34,141 nt of DNA from an uncultured Asticcacaulis sp. (GTDB lineage Bacteria > Pseudomonadota > Alphaproteobacteria > Caulobacterales > Caulobacteraceae): positions 1 through 34,141 of the forward strand of contig CAKZJB010000022.1 of the NCBI GenBank assembly GCA_936940865.1, written 5' to 3'. The position numbers were made by a program, and so were the translations under genes. Under the pieces are notes generated by a model. The model did not search any database and had not been told where the DNA came from. It saw nothing but the letters and a program-made list of their open reading frames with translations. Shown here in pieces: positions 1 through 12,550 of the stretch. Within the stretch, counting starts at the first letter, position 1. Every line of letters begins with the position of its first letter.

Positions 1-53
1 CACGAGCGAGATTTGCGAAAGCAAACGAGCGAGATGTGGTGGTGGGGTTTCTT
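1..53 (+). repeat. Dispersed intergenic repeat, copy R1 (partial, cut by the window edge)
   Basis: This is the right-hand part of a repeat seen at five other intergenic sites in the window. Its 53 bases match 27137-27189 at 50 positions by eye. The shared parts are a CACGAGCGAG stretch, a small hairpin (TTTGCGAAAGCAAA), and the terminal block GATGTGGTGGTGGGGTTTCTT. It sits about 50 bases past the stop codon of the minus-strand EF-G gene. A role as a terminator-like or REP-like element is inference. Confidence 0.75.
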
Positions 54-107
54 AAAGTCCCGCGTTCGCAAAGAAAGGCGGGAAGCCTTTCGCCCCCCGC
101 CCTCCTC

Positions 108-2144
<2,037 letters not shown>

Positions 2145-2592
2145 GTCTGCCTCGCTGTCTTGGTGTGCTTCGGGCAGCCGACAGCGACGCCTGACGCGAA
2201 CGCGCGCAGGCTTGGACACGGCGCGCGAATGCGCGCGGCGGTATCGCTATCGACCGGTTTTCAGGAAATGCGCGCGGGCCCCGGATCGTCCGGCGGCATG
2301 GCGCTGATGAGGGAAACGCGTTGAGCCACGCGTCTCAAGCGGACGCGAAGCTAGCAGCGCTCCCGAAACTGGCTATCGTCCGTCATGTTGCAACCTCAAC
2401 CAAATGCTGAAGCGCGGCTTATAGGCGGAACCGCGTTCATGCGTCAATCCATGACGAAACTTCGTCCGCCGCTGTGATGCATGGCGCACGGCCACGACAC
2501 ACTTGCATTCAGCAAGACACATCATCCGCCCGTCGGCAGGCATCCTTTCACTGCAGGATCGGCCTCCGCCGCCGGTCCGGTTTCCACCGCCG
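2145..2592. other. Intergenic stretch without a supportable gene
   Basis: This is 448 bases upstream of the EF-G gene and downstream of the OsmC gene, both on the minus strand. A short GC hairpin (GCGCGC-GAAT-GCGCGC) lies at about 2221-2236 in the likely EF-G leader. The open frames here look like shadows or lack ribosome-binding sites and family motifs. I see no convincing promoter or RNA gene. Confidence 0.5.
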
Positions 2593-3084
2593 TCAATCGT
2601 GGACATCCTCGCTTGCATTCCAAAAGCTTCCGTCGATAATGATTTCCGACCGTACGGAATTGGCGATATGGCAGGCTGCGTGCGCCTGATGGTGCAGGGC
2701 GTCGACATCCTCTTCGGTCACCGGCCTGTCGCCGGAAAACACCACCTCGGGCCGCAGCACCACGCGGTCGACCCAGTCGCGGCCCTCGGCGTTTTTCGAA
2801 CAGTGGGCCTCGGCATGGTCGACATAGGTGTCGACACGGAATCCCGCCCGCGCCGCGAAGTCGAGGAACCACAGCATGTGGCAACTCGACACCGCAGCGG
2901 CGAAGGCTTCCTCGGGATCGACGCCGGCGGGGTCCGTCAGCGGAACCCGGACATTGGCGGGCGATGCGGCCGCGGCGACGTCGGCGCCGCCGTCAAAGCT
3001 CCACAAATGCCGCCGGTCATACTTGCGATCGGTAAACACCGCCTCGCCACGGGCCCAGCTGACAATGGCGACATGGGTGGACAT
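2593..3084 (-). CDS. OsmC/Ohr-family peroxidase-like protein
   Basis: A 163-residue protein of the OsmC fold. Members reduce organic hydroperoxides with a reactive cysteine pair. The two expected cysteines are visible in SSCHMLWFLDFAARAG (after the AFAAAVSSC helix) and HAACHIANSV. The N-terminal region RGEAVFTDRKYDRRHLWSFDGG and the PEEAFAAAVSSC segment are typical of the YhfA/OsmC-like branch rather than strict Ohr. The start at 3084 is supported by a GGGAGAG site five bases upstream; the longer open frame continues into the intergenic region with no similarity. There is no signal peptide, so it is cytoplasmic. It is divergent from the halogenase gene and shares the 171-base region 3085-3255. 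The substrate cannot be read from the sequence. Confidence 0.85.
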   Translation of the reverse strand: MSTHVAIVSWARGEAVFTDRKYDRRHLWSFDGGADVAAAASPANVRVPLTDPAGVDPEEAFAAAVSSCHMLWFLDFAARAGFRVDTYVDHAEAHCSKNAEGRDWVDRVVLRPEVVFSGDRPVTEEDVDALHHQAHAACHIANSVRSEIIIDGSFWNASEDVHD

Positions 3085-3201
3085 GAAGGCTCTCCCTGAT
3101 GACGACTCGTTTTTTGCAACACTGCGCGCTGCAGCGATAAAGGTGCAAGACGGGGATCGACACCAAAATTCCCCCTCCCCAACCCGCCGGCCCTGCGCTA
3201 T

Positions 3202-3215
3202 CGATACCGGTAACA
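3202..3215. promoter_or_regulatory. Candidate LacI-family operator upstream of the halogenase gene
   Basis: A perfect TACCGGTA palindrome (3205-3212) with right flank ACA fits the general TGNTACCGGTANCA shape of LacI-family operators in alphaproteobacteria. The left flank is imperfect. It lies about 45 bases before the halogenase start. Regulation by a sugar- or aromatic-responsive LacI protein is inference, and no regulator gene is in the window. Confidence 0.4.
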
Positions 3216-3255
3216 AAAAAGCGGTTACGAGCCGCGACAGACAAGGGAGAACACC

Positions 3256-4758
3256 ATGGACGGTCAGGTCATCAGGAAGGTCGTCATCGCCGGCGGCGGC
3301 ACAGCCGGCTGGTGCGTGGCGGCAGCCCTCAGCCGCCTGCTACACCCTCTGCTCGACATCACTTTGGTCGAATCCGCCGAAATCGGCATTGTCGGCGTCG
3401 GCGAGGCGACCGTTCCGACCATCCGCGCCTTTCACCGCAATCTCGGCATCGATGAGCGCGACTTCATGCGCAACTGCCAGGCGGGGATCAAGCTCGGCAT
3501 CAATTTCCAGAACTGGGCGCGCATCGGCGACCGCTATATCCATTCCTTCGGCCTGGTCGGCAAGTCGCCGTGGATCGCGCCCTTCCATCACTTCTGGCTG
3601 CACGCCAGGACCCTCGGCTTCGGCGGCGATCTAAACGACTACTGCCTTGAGCACCGGGCGGCCGACGCCGCGAAATTCTATACCGGCGAAAACGGCCCTT
3701 TAAGCTACGCCTACCACTTCGACACGGCGCTTTACGGTCCCTATTTGCGCAAACTGTCGGAAGCCGCCGGCGCCAGACGCATCGAGGGCAAGATCAAATC
3801 CGTCCAGCAGGACAGCGAAACCGGCAATGTCACGTCGCTGACCATGGAGTCGGGCCAGGTCATCGAAGGCGACCTGTTCATCGACTGCACGGGCTTTCGC
3901 GGCCTGCTGATCGAAGGCGCGCTCAAGACGGGCTATGAGGACTGGAACCACTGGCTGGCCAACGACAGCGCCTGGGCCTGCCAGACCGGCCTCCACGGCC
4001 GGCTCAGCCCCATGACCAGCGCCATCGCGCACCAGGCCGGCTGGCGGTGGGAAATCCCGCTGCAGCACCGTATCGGCAACGGCTTCGTCTATAGCAGCAA
4101 GCACCTGTCCGACGACGACGCGCGCGCGCAGTTCATGCGCGAACTCAAGGCGCCCGTCACCACCGAACCCCACCTGATCAAGTTCCGCACCGGCCGGCGC
4201 AAGAAGATCTGGAACAAGAACGTCATCTGCTTCGGCCTGGCGTCCGGCTTCATCGAGCCTTTGGAATCGACCAACATCCATCTGATGCAGATCTGCGCCA
4301 CACGCCTTGTCCAGATGTTCCCGTTCAGCGGCATCCACGAAGCCCAGGTCCAGCACTTCAACCAGGCCACGGCGCGCGAAGTCGAAAAGATCCGCAACTT
4401 CGTCATCATGCACTACAAGCTGACCGAACGCGACGACACCGAATATTGGAAGAGCCGCCGCGACATGGAGGTGCCTGAGGACCTGGCCATGCGCGTCCAG
4501 ATGTTCAGGGACTGCGGCCACCTGTTCCAGGCCGAAGAAGAGTTGTTCCGCATCGACTCGTGGCTCCAGGTCCTGCCCGGCCAGCGCGTACATGCCAACG
4601 GCTATCACCAGATCGCCAGGGCCATGCCGGAGGCCAGGCTGCGCGAAATGCTCGACGGCATGCGCGCCGAGGTCGAAGCGACGCTTGCCCGCCTGCCCGA
4701 CTACGAGACCTTCATCCGCCAGTACGGCGGCGCGCCCAAGCCGATGACGGCAGGGTGA
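3256..4758 (+). CDS. Flavin-dependent tryptophan-halogenase-family protein
   Basis: A 500-residue FADH2-dependent halogenase-type flavoprotein. The N-terminal dinucleotide-binding motif GGGTAGW is at residues 13-19. The catalytic lysine of the family falls at K79 (CQAGIKLG), the same number as in PrnA. The halogenase signature WRWEIP is at 263-268, and the EPLES motif carries the E337-S338 pair that matches the E-S pair of characterised enzymes. Length is normal (about 500-540). Start ATG with AAGGGAGAACACC upstream. Many Caulobacterales members of this family sit in TonB and polysaccharide-utilisation loci with unproven substrates, so free tryptophan is not assured. The likely operon partner is the tannase/feruloyl esterase 57 bases downstream, which may point to an aromatic plant-derived substrate. 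No flavin reductase gene is nearby. Confidence 0.88.
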   Translation: MDGQVIRKVVIAGGGTAGWCVAAALSRLLHPLLDITLVESAEIGIVGVGEATVPTIRAFHRNLGIDERDFMRNCQAGIKLGINFQNWARIGDRYIHSFGLVGKSPWIAPFHHFWLHARTLGFGGDLNDYCLEHRAADAAKFYTGENGPLSYAYHFDTALYGPYLRKLSEAAGARRIEGKIKSVQQDSETGNVTSLTMESGQVIEGDLFIDCTGFRGLLIEGALKTGYEDWNHWLANDSAWACQTGLHGRLSPMTSAIAHQAGWRWEIPLQHRIGNGFVYSSKHLSDDDARAQFMRELKAPVTTEPHLIKFRTGRRKKIWNKNVICFGLASGFIEPLESTNIHLMQICATRLVQMFPFSGIHEAQVQHFNQATAREVEKIRNFVIMHYKLTERDDTEYWKSRRDMEVPEDLAMRVQMFRDCGHLFQAEEELFRIDSWLQVLPGQRVHANGYHQIARAMPEARLREMLDGMRAEVEATLARLPDYETFIRQYGGAPKPMTAG

Positions 4759-4815
4759 TGCGGAATCCGGCCGGCGGCGCGTTTTGTGAATAGTCAGCAA
4801 ACATCGAGGGCGAAG

Positions 4816-6489
4816 ATGAGAACAACGATGACGGCCGCAGCGGCAATCCTGACGGCCCTGTCCGTTCTTTTCATCGGGCCCCATGCCCGCGCCGCCGCGC
4901 CGGCCGGTCAGGCCGCGTGTACGGCCTTGGCCCATCAGGCCGTTGCTTTCCCCGATCCGTCGACGCGGATAGCGTCGGCCGACTACCGCGCGGCGGCCAA
5001 TGGCTTGCCGGCCCATTGCGAGATCATAGGCGTTGCGCAGGAGCGCGACGGCGCCAACCACCAGCATTACGCCATCCGCTTCCACCTGCGCCTGCCGGAC
5101 GCCTGGACCGCGCGCTTCCTGTTCGAGGGCGGCGGCGGGCTGGACGGCGACATCGGCAACGCCACAGGCCCCGGCAATGCTGTTGGGCAAGGCTATGCCG
5201 TCGTCAGCCAGGATTCCGGCCACAGCAACGCGACCAATTCCGACCCGGCGCACAACGGCCCGGCGGCTTTCGGCTTTGACCCACAAGCGCGCGAAAACTA
5301 CGGCCACGCTTCGCTGAAAATCACGGCGGATGCCGCCAAGGCGATCATCAAAGCCTATTACGGCAAGGGCCCGGACCACAGCTATTTCGTCGGCTGCTCC
5401 AAGGGCGGCCAGGAAGGCATGGCCTTTGCCCAGCGCTATCCCGACGAATTCGACGGGATACTGGTGACGGCGCCCGGCTTTGCCCTGCCGCGCGCGGCGA
5501 TAGCCGAGGCCTGGGACACCCAAAGCTTCGCCAACCTCGCCCGGACAAAATCCGGTTCGGTGCCGTTCGATGGCCTTTCGAAAGTGTTTTCCGCCAGCGA
5601 CTATGCGCTCGCCCGCGACGCCATCCTCGACGCCTGCGACGGCCTCGACGGCCTGAAAGACGGTATGGTCGGCGACGCCCGCGCCTGCACCGACGCCCTG
5701 GTCCTGCCGAAACTGGCGGCCCGCACCTGCACGGGACCGAAAACGGATGCCTGCCTGTCCGCCGCCCAGGTGGCGGCGCTGACGCGCGTCGTCCATGGCC
5801 CGCGCAATTCCAGGGGCGAAACGCTTTACAGCGACTGGGCCTGGCCGTCGGGCATCAGCGCGCCCGACTGGGCCATGTGGAAGACCGGCACGCCCGACGG
5901 CCGCGTTCCGGCGCTTAACGTGGTGCTCGGCGGCCCGGCCATGGCCTCGATCTTCATGACCCCACCCAAGGCAATCGGTGGCGATCCGCAAGCGATCCTG
6001 AATTACCAGCTCATGTTCGACTTCGACAAGGACGCGCCGCGCATCTACACGGCCACCGCGCCCTTCCCCCATTCGTCGTGGGAAGACATATCGGCACGGT
6101 CCGACGACCTGTCCGGCTTCCATGCCCATGGCGCCAAGATGATCGTCCTGCACGGCGAATCCGACCCGGTCTTCTCGCTCAAGGACACCGAAAACTGGTA
6201 CGACGCGGTCAACACGCGCTTTGGCGATGCGTCAAGCTTCGTCCGCCTCTTCCCCATCCCCGGCATGTGCCATTGCGGCGGCGGCCCGGCCGCCAGCACC
6301 TATGACGCCCTGTCGGCCCTGACCGCCTGGGTCGAAGGCGGCACGGCGCCCGACGCCATTATCGCCACAGCCGACGGCAACACGCCCTGGCCCGGCCGCA
6401 CCCGGCCGCTGTGCCCCTATCCGCTGGTCGCCCGCTATGACGGCAAGGGCGACCCGGAACGCGCCGAAAGCTTCACTTGCAAAGCGTAA
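4816..6489 (+). CDS. Secreted tannase/feruloyl esterase-family hydrolase
   Basis: A 557-residue alpha/beta hydrolase of the tannase/feruloyl esterase family, which hydrolyses ester bonds of gallate or hydroxycinnamate. Residues 1-30 form a signal peptide ending near ARAAAPA, so it acts in the periplasm or outside the cell. The CS-D-HC arrangement of the family is complete: C194-S195 in GCSKGGQEG, D450 in HGESDPVF, and H486-C487 in GMCHCGGG. The cysteine pair is expected to bridge the catalytic serine and histidine. The start at 4816 is chosen for the GAGGG site five bases upstream and because the signal peptide begins there; a GTG at 4786 is in frame but lacks a site. It follows the halogenase gene by 57 bases and is probably co-transcribed. 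It ends nine bases from the convergent DUF1593 gene. Confidence 0.88.
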   Translation: MRTTMTAAAAILTALSVLFIGPHARAAAPAGQAACTALAHQAVAFPDPSTRIASADYRAAANGLPAHCEIIGVAQERDGANHQHYAIRFHLRLPDAWTARFLFEGGGGLDGDIGNATGPGNAVGQGYAVVSQDSGHSNATNSDPAHNGPAAFGFDPQARENYGHASLKITADAAKAIIKAYYGKGPDHSYFVGCSKGGQEGMAFAQRYPDEFDGILVTAPGFALPRAAIAEAWDTQSFANLARTKSGSVPFDGLSKVFSASDYALARDAILDACDGLDGLKDGMVGDARACTDALVLPKLAARTCTGPKTDACLSAAQVAALTRVVHGPRNSRGETLYSDWAWPSGISAPDWAMWKTGTPDGRVPALNVVLGGPAMASIFMTPPKAIGGDPQAILNYQLMFDFDKDAPRIYTATAPFPHSSWEDISARSDDLSGFHAHGAKMIVLHGESDPVFSLKDTENWYDAVNTRFGDASSFVRLFPIPGMCHCGGGPAASTYDALSALTAWVEGGTAPDAIIATADGNTPWPGRTRPLCPYPLVARYDGKGDPERAESFTCKA

Positions 6490-6498
6490 GTGAAGCCG

Positions 6499-7971
6499 TC
6501 ACGGCATGACCGTCACGATCACGCGCTTATAGCGGCTGATCGGCGGCGTCCCCTTGTCCGTGACGCGCAGGATGAAATGCAGGGTTTCGGGCTGGGTGAC
6601 GACCGGCGCCTTGAACCCGGCGTGAGCGGCATTTTCCGGCTGGTCGATCGGCACCGGGGTCTTGAACGAGCCCGCCTCCGGATAGTTGATCCAGAAATAG
6701 CTCAGGCTGTCGCCGTCGGGATCGGTGGTGCCCTCGGCGCTCAGCGCTACATAGTCGCCGGAATGGACCGTCATGTGCTCGGGCGTCGCCAGCCGGACAT
6801 CCGGCGCGTGGTTGGCCTCGGCGAAGGTCGTCGTCGCCCAGCGCATGCGCGCGGCAAAATCGTTCTGGTAGTCGGCCCGCCACCGCCACAGGGTCGCCTT
6901 GAAATCCGAAAACGATTTGTCGCCCGGCTTCAACGCCCGGCCATAGTCACCAGCGACGGGCGGCGTGTATGTGTCCACGGCATTGGACCAGATCGGCCGG
7001 CTTTCCGGCCTAATGGGAATCCCGCCGGTCACGGTATCGCCTAATCCTTCCACCGACGGCGTTTGCAGGACATAGCGCCCGCCCCAGCCGCCGAAGTCCG
7101 GATGGTCGGGGACACTGAGACCATTGGGTATCAGCCCCAGGAAGGACGGCGTATCGCCCTCCATGCCCCAGCCGACATCGGGATAGGCCGCCCTCAGCGG
7201 CCCGTGCCCCTGCTGGATATTGGCGGCCAGCCAGGCATTGCTGATAGCCGTGTTGTCGATGCCGTCGACCACCGTCATATTGCCGTTCCAGATCGCATTG
7301 CCGTACGGCCCGACGCTGACGATATAGAAGAGGTCGGGGAAGGTCTTGCGGATCCACGGCCCGGCATCGTCCTGGTCGGAAATGGCATAGACCCTGAGCC
7401 TGGCGATCAGCCGGCGCGCCTCGTCGGGCGTCCGCGTGTCGCGGATCGTCGTCAGCGCCTGGGCCAGCGTGTTGATCCCGCCCCACGCCGTCACCCACAG
7501 CGGACGCGGATCCCTGGCTTCCAGAGCCTTGACGATCAGATCGGACCCGGCCGAACGCTTGCCCGGGCCGACCGCGTCCATGCCATAGCCCGGCTGCCCC
7601 ACCACGATCCGGCTCATCAGGCTGGCTTCGGCCGGATAGCCGGTTTCGTGGAGCACCAGGTGCGGACGCGCGGCGCCATAGGCCGAAACGACAGCGCGGA
7701 TGACATCGGGATGGGTCTGCGTCTTCATCCATACCGATGTCGTGGCCACCAGGCCCTCGATGTCGATTTCGTTGGAATACAGCATCAGCCGGACCGTGGA
7801 TTCGGTATCATCCGGTTCCCCGCCGATATCGGTCAGCACGATCAGGCGCTGCCGTTCCGCCGGCGCCGCCAACGGAGGATGAACCGTGGCCACCGGCGCG
7901 GCATGGGCTCCGGCGACACCGGCAAGAAGCGACGCCGCCATAACGGCCGCGAATATCCCTGGCTTTTTCAT
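6499..7971 (-). CDS. Secreted Sde182-type (DUF1593) nucleoside-hydrolase-like protein
   Basis: A 490-residue exported protein. The signal peptide covers about residues 1-24, ending GAHAA. The first domain resembles inosine-uridine nucleoside hydrolases in the DUF1593/Sde182 form: LTDIGGEPDD (D48, E52, D54, D55) replaces the classical DxDxxxDD metal site, followed by WVTAWGGINTLAQAL. The last 100 or so residues form a cadherin-like beta domain (DPDGDSLSYFWINYPEAG), as in Sde182 of Saccharophagus. Family members occur in plant-polysaccharide loci, but their reaction is not established. The start at 7971 is set by the signal peptide; an open frame extends 45 codons upstream without support. It is convergent with the tannase gene (nine-base gap) and has a TAGCGCTA palindrome about 30 bases upstream. 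Confidence 0.85.
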   Translation of the reverse strand: MKKPGIFAAVMAASLLAGVAGAHAAPVATVHPPLAAPAERQRLIVLTDIGGEPDDTESTVRLMLYSNEIDIEGLVATTSVWMKTQTHPDVIRAVVSAYGAARPHLVLHETGYPAEASLMSRIVVGQPGYGMDAVGPGKRSAGSDLIVKALEARDPRPLWVTAWGGINTLAQALTTIRDTRTPDEARRLIARLRVYAISDQDDAGPWIRKTFPDLFYIVSVGPYGNAIWNGNMTVVDGIDNTAISNAWLAANIQQGHGPLRAAYPDVGWGMEGDTPSFLGLIPNGLSVPDHPDFGGWGGRYVLQTPSVEGLGDTVTGGIPIRPESRPIWSNAVDTYTPPVAGDYGRALKPGDKSFSDFKATLWRWRADYQNDFAARMRWATTTFAEANHAPDVRLATPEHMTVHSGDYVALSAEGTTDPDGDSLSYFWINYPEAGSFKTPVPIDQPENAAHAGFKAPVVTQPETLHFILRVTDKGTPPISRYKRVIVTVMP

Positions 7972-7994
7972 GATGGCCCTGTTTGTTATTTGTG

Positions 7995-8008
7995 CGTTAG
8001 CGCTATCA
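7995..8008. promoter_or_regulatory. Candidate LacI-family operator upstream of the DUF1593 gene
   Basis: A perfect TAGCGCTA palindrome (7998-8005) with right flank TCA and left flank CGT. It differs at one fixed position from TGNTAGCGCTANCA, a shape known for LacI-type sugar regulators in Caulobacter. It lies in the probable promoter of the minus-strand DUF1593 gene. The regulator is not in the window. Confidence 0.45.
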
Positions 8009-8079
8009 ATTGCACATCCGTGCGGGAATTCAACACTGGAGCCATCCATCCGAAACGCCTTCTTACGTATATACATTTG

Positions 8080-8107
8080 TTGACACGTGGGCAAAATTCC
8101 GTACACT
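8080..8107 (+). promoter_or_regulatory. Sigma-70-type promoter of mazEF
   Basis: TTGACA (8080-8085), a 16-base spacer and TACACT (8102-8107) lie 26 bases before the mazE start. The -35 box is a full match to consensus, and the -10 box matches at four of six. A GTATATAC palindrome just upstream (8067-8074) is a possible binding site for the MazE-MazF complex. Autoregulation is usual for the family but is not shown here. Confidence 0.6.
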
Positions 8108-8132
8108 TTGGGTAATGGCCGGAGGCAAGACG

Positions 8133-8375
8133 ATGCGCGTGCAAATCAAGAAATGGGGCAACAGCGCCTCAGTCAGAATACCGGCTTCCGTCATGGCGGC
8201 GGCGGCCGTTCAGCTCGACCAAGCGGTAGAGGTTCGCGAAGAAGGCGGTCGCATTATCATCGAGCCCATTTCCGCACCGGTTTACGATCTCGACGATCTG
8301 CTGGCTCAGATGACACCCGACACCTTCCCGGAAGACGTCGATTTCGGCAAGGCTCTTGGCGGCGAGGCCTGGTAG
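8133..8375 (+). CDS. mazE: MazE-type AbrB-fold antitoxin
   Basis: An 80-residue antitoxin. The N-terminal half is a swapped-hairpin AbrB DNA-binding domain (MRVQIKKWGNSASVRIPASV). The acidic C terminus (YDLDDLLAQMTPDTFPEDVDFGKA) is the kind of flexible tail that wraps and neutralises MazF. The start at 8133 is fixed by GGAGG seven bases upstream; the longer frame upstream crosses the promoter. Its TAG stop overlaps the GTG start of mazF by one base (TAGTG), so translation of the two is coupled. Such pairs normally repress their own promoter; the TTGACA-N16-TACACT promoter lies just upstream. Confidence 0.9.
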   Translation: MRVQIKKWGNSASVRIPASVMAAAAVQLDQAVEVREEGGRIIIEPISAPVYDLDDLLAQMTPDTFPEDVDFGKALGGEAW

Positions 8376-8707
8376 TGGCCGGCTGGGTCCCGGACACCGG
8401 CGATATCGTCTGGCTGCAGTTCGATCCTCAAGCCGGTCATGAACAGGCCGGCCATCGCCCTGCCCTCGTGCTTTCGCCCGCACGATATAACGGCCCACGC
8501 GGCATGATGCTGTGCTGTCCGATGACATCCCGACTGAAGGGCTACGCCTTCGAGGTCGTGGTCTCGGACAATCCACCAAGCGCTGTCCTGGCCGACCAGA
8601 TCAAGAGCCTTGACTGGCGCGCCCGCTCAGCCAGCTTCAAGGGCAAGGTCGCGCCTGAAGTGCTGGCGGACGTCCAGGCAAAGCTCAAAGCGCTGCTGCA
8701 AATCTGA
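8375..8707 (+). CDS. mazF: MazF-family mRNA interferase toxin
   Basis: A 110-residue endoribonuclease toxin that cleaves single-stranded mRNA at short specific sites. Family motifs are in order: GDIVWLQFDPQAGHEQ, then GHRPALVLSPARYN with the conserved R28, CCPMTS with T51, and the C-terminal LADQIKSLDWRAR. Length is typical (about 105-115). Translation begins at a GTG overlapping the mazE stop; no ATG fits. Motif spacing is closest to the ChpB/PemK-like branch. All key residues are present, so the toxin is probably functional. It lies between the DUF1593 gene and katG with no mobile-element trace beside it. The cleavage site cannot be read from the sequence. Confidence 0.9.
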   Translation: MAGWVPDTGDIVWLQFDPQAGHEQAGHRPALVLSPARYNGPRGMMLCCPMTSRLKGYAFEVVVSDNPPSAVLADQIKSLDWRARSASFKGKVAPEVLADVQAKLKALLQI

Positions 8708-8896
8708 TCGCTAAATCACACCCCGCACAACTTTTCGGGAGGTTGCGCAAAAGCAATGTCTGCGGCGCCGAAACCTGCCTAAACAGGCTCGGCCGAGGCG
8801 CGTTGCATAAATTTTTCCTTCGAAATTTAAAAGACAAATCAATTTCCCTTATGAACCGCCAGCGCCGATAGTGCCCGTGTACCGCATATCCCTTAG

Positions 8897-11074
<2,178 letters not shown>

Positions 11075-11076
11075 TC

Positions 11077-11130
11077 GCACCTCCCTGTCGCCCGAAGCTT
11101 TAGCGTAGGGCGATGGTGGTGGGGTTTCTT
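11077..11130 (+). repeat. Dispersed intergenic repeat, copy R2 (internally shortened)
   Basis: It begins GCACCTCCCTGTCGC immediately after the katG stop and ends GATGGTGGTGGGGTTTCTT. The middle part seen in copies R3 and R5 is missing. Being directly downstream of katG, it could act as or near a terminator; this is inference. Confidence 0.65.
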
Positions 11131-11260
11131 GCTTCCTTACTTTTTCGGGCGCAAGCGGTTAAGGCAGAAACTCCACCAAAGCCCGCCGGTGCGTGGGTTG
11201 TCCACTTGCCCGCGCCCGTAGGCAGCGCTACGCTCCTGCCGTATCCAAGGGGGACATTCC

Positions 11261-12424
11261 GTGCGAAACATCTCGATCTGCCTAAGCCTCACCATCACGC
11301 TGCTGGCCGGCGGCACTGCCGCCGCCCACGCCGCCGCTCCGGCGTGGCACGGCGTGTGGCGCGGCACGATCGGAACGTCCAAGGTCCAGGTCTGCCTGCA
11401 ACATACCGATTACCAGGACTTCGGCGCCTACTATTACATGCGCCACCTCCAGATCATCCGCCTTGAGGCCCCGGACAAACCCGCCGGCAAGGACCTGGCC
11501 ACCTGGACGGAGGGCGATGCGTCGGCCCCATCGGCCCAAAACCCGCAATGGCACGTCACGGCTGTAAAGAACGGCCACCTCGACGGCACCTGGACCGGCA
11601 ACGGCAAATCCCTGCCCATCGCCCTTACCTCCGTGGCTATGGACAAGGACAGCGACGACCAGCCGTGTGGGTCAATGGCCTTCAGCCTGCCGCGCTTCAC
11701 CAAACCCGCCGTGACCACCAAGCCGGCGAAGGTCGACGGCATCGCCTATACCCGCGTGGTGGCCGATATCGACAAGGCATTTTCCGACTCCAGCTTCGAG
11801 ACCTTCCAGCTTCTGGGCACCAGCCCCGCCATCCGCCGCATCAATGCCGAGCTCTATAAGGACGTCCCGAAAGATGCCGGGCACGCCGACTATTTCCAGT
11901 GTTCGATGGATGCGCTCGCCCAGGGCTGGAACGGCAGCCGCACGTCGGAAATAAAGCCCGAGACCCTGACGCCGGGCTTCATGGTGGTGGCCGATTCCGA
12001 AAGCTGGGATTGCGGCGGTGCCCATCCCGACGCCAATACCAGCTACCAGACCTGGGATCTGCGCAAGGGCACGAAGATCGACGTCTACGGCCTGCTGACC
12101 GGGTCCGCCCTGGCCCGGACGGTGCATGACAAGGGCACGGCCAACGAATATTCCGAGATTACCTACACCGCACCGTTCAAGGCCATGATCCTTCGCGCCT
12201 TTCCCGCCGCCGACGCCGACTGCAAGGACGCTGTTGAAACGACCGAAACCTGGAATGCGCGCCTGACCGCAAGCGGCATGGCCTTCACGCCCGAACTGCC
12301 CCACGTCGCCGCCGGCTGCGTCGATGACGCCGTCATCCCGTTCGCCAAACTCCAGCCCTACCTGACGCCCGACGGCAAGGCCCTGGTCGCGGCCTTCCAG
12401 GCCGAGGTCAAGGGGCGGAAATAG
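11261..12424 (+). CDS. Secreted protein with an RsiV/DUF3298-like C-terminal region
   Basis: A 387-residue protein starting at GTG with an AGGGGG site eight bases upstream. Residues 1-26 form a signal peptide (LLAGGTAAAHAAA), so it is periplasmic or secreted. The C-terminal half contains DCGGAHPDANTSYQTWDLRK, then a KIDVYGLL segment, and close to the end a PFAKLQPYLTPDGKAL segment. This order resembles the DUF3298 domain of the anti-sigma factor RsiV, which binds lysozyme, but no transmembrane or anti-sigma segment is present, so a different role is likely. Cysteines at several places suggest disulfides. There is no operon partner: katG ends 186 bases upstream. The family call is tentative and the function unknown. 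Confidence 0.6.
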   Translation: MRNISICLSLTITLLAGGTAAAHAAAPAWHGVWRGTIGTSKVQVCLQHTDYQDFGAYYYMRHLQIIRLEAPDKPAGKDLATWTEGDASAPSAQNPQWHVTAVKNGHLDGTWTGNGKSLPIALTSVAMDKDSDDQPCGSMAFSLPRFTKPAVTTKPAKVDGIAYTRVVADIDKAFSDSSFETFQLLGTSPAIRRINAELYKDVPKDAGHADYFQCSMDALAQGWNGSRTSEIKPETLTPGFMVVADSESWDCGGAHPDANTSYQTWDLRKGTKIDVYGLLTGSALARTVHDKGTANEYSEITYTAPFKAMILRAFPAADADCKDAVETTETWNARLTASGMAFTPELPHVAAGCVDDAVIPFAKLQPYLTPDGKALVAAFQAEVKGRK

Positions 12425-12550
12425 ACGATAAGTCTTTCCCTTGCCCTGCGCTGCCAGCCCGTCCACTTTCAACATTTGAAAGCAAACATGATTGTGCCCA
12501 TATGGAATCTGCCTCCCTTGAGCCATCGTGCTCTAGCGGACAGACTTGAC

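Noticed and set aside
3700-6153. Minus-strand open frame of 817 codons
   Set aside because: It covers the halogenase and tannase genes in antisense, which both keep full catalytic motifs; high GC makes such long frames common.
12466-12482. CTTTCAA-CAT-TTGAAAG hairpin as a terminator of the secreted protein gene
   Set aside because: The stem is short and AT-rich with no following T run, so terminator function is not supported.
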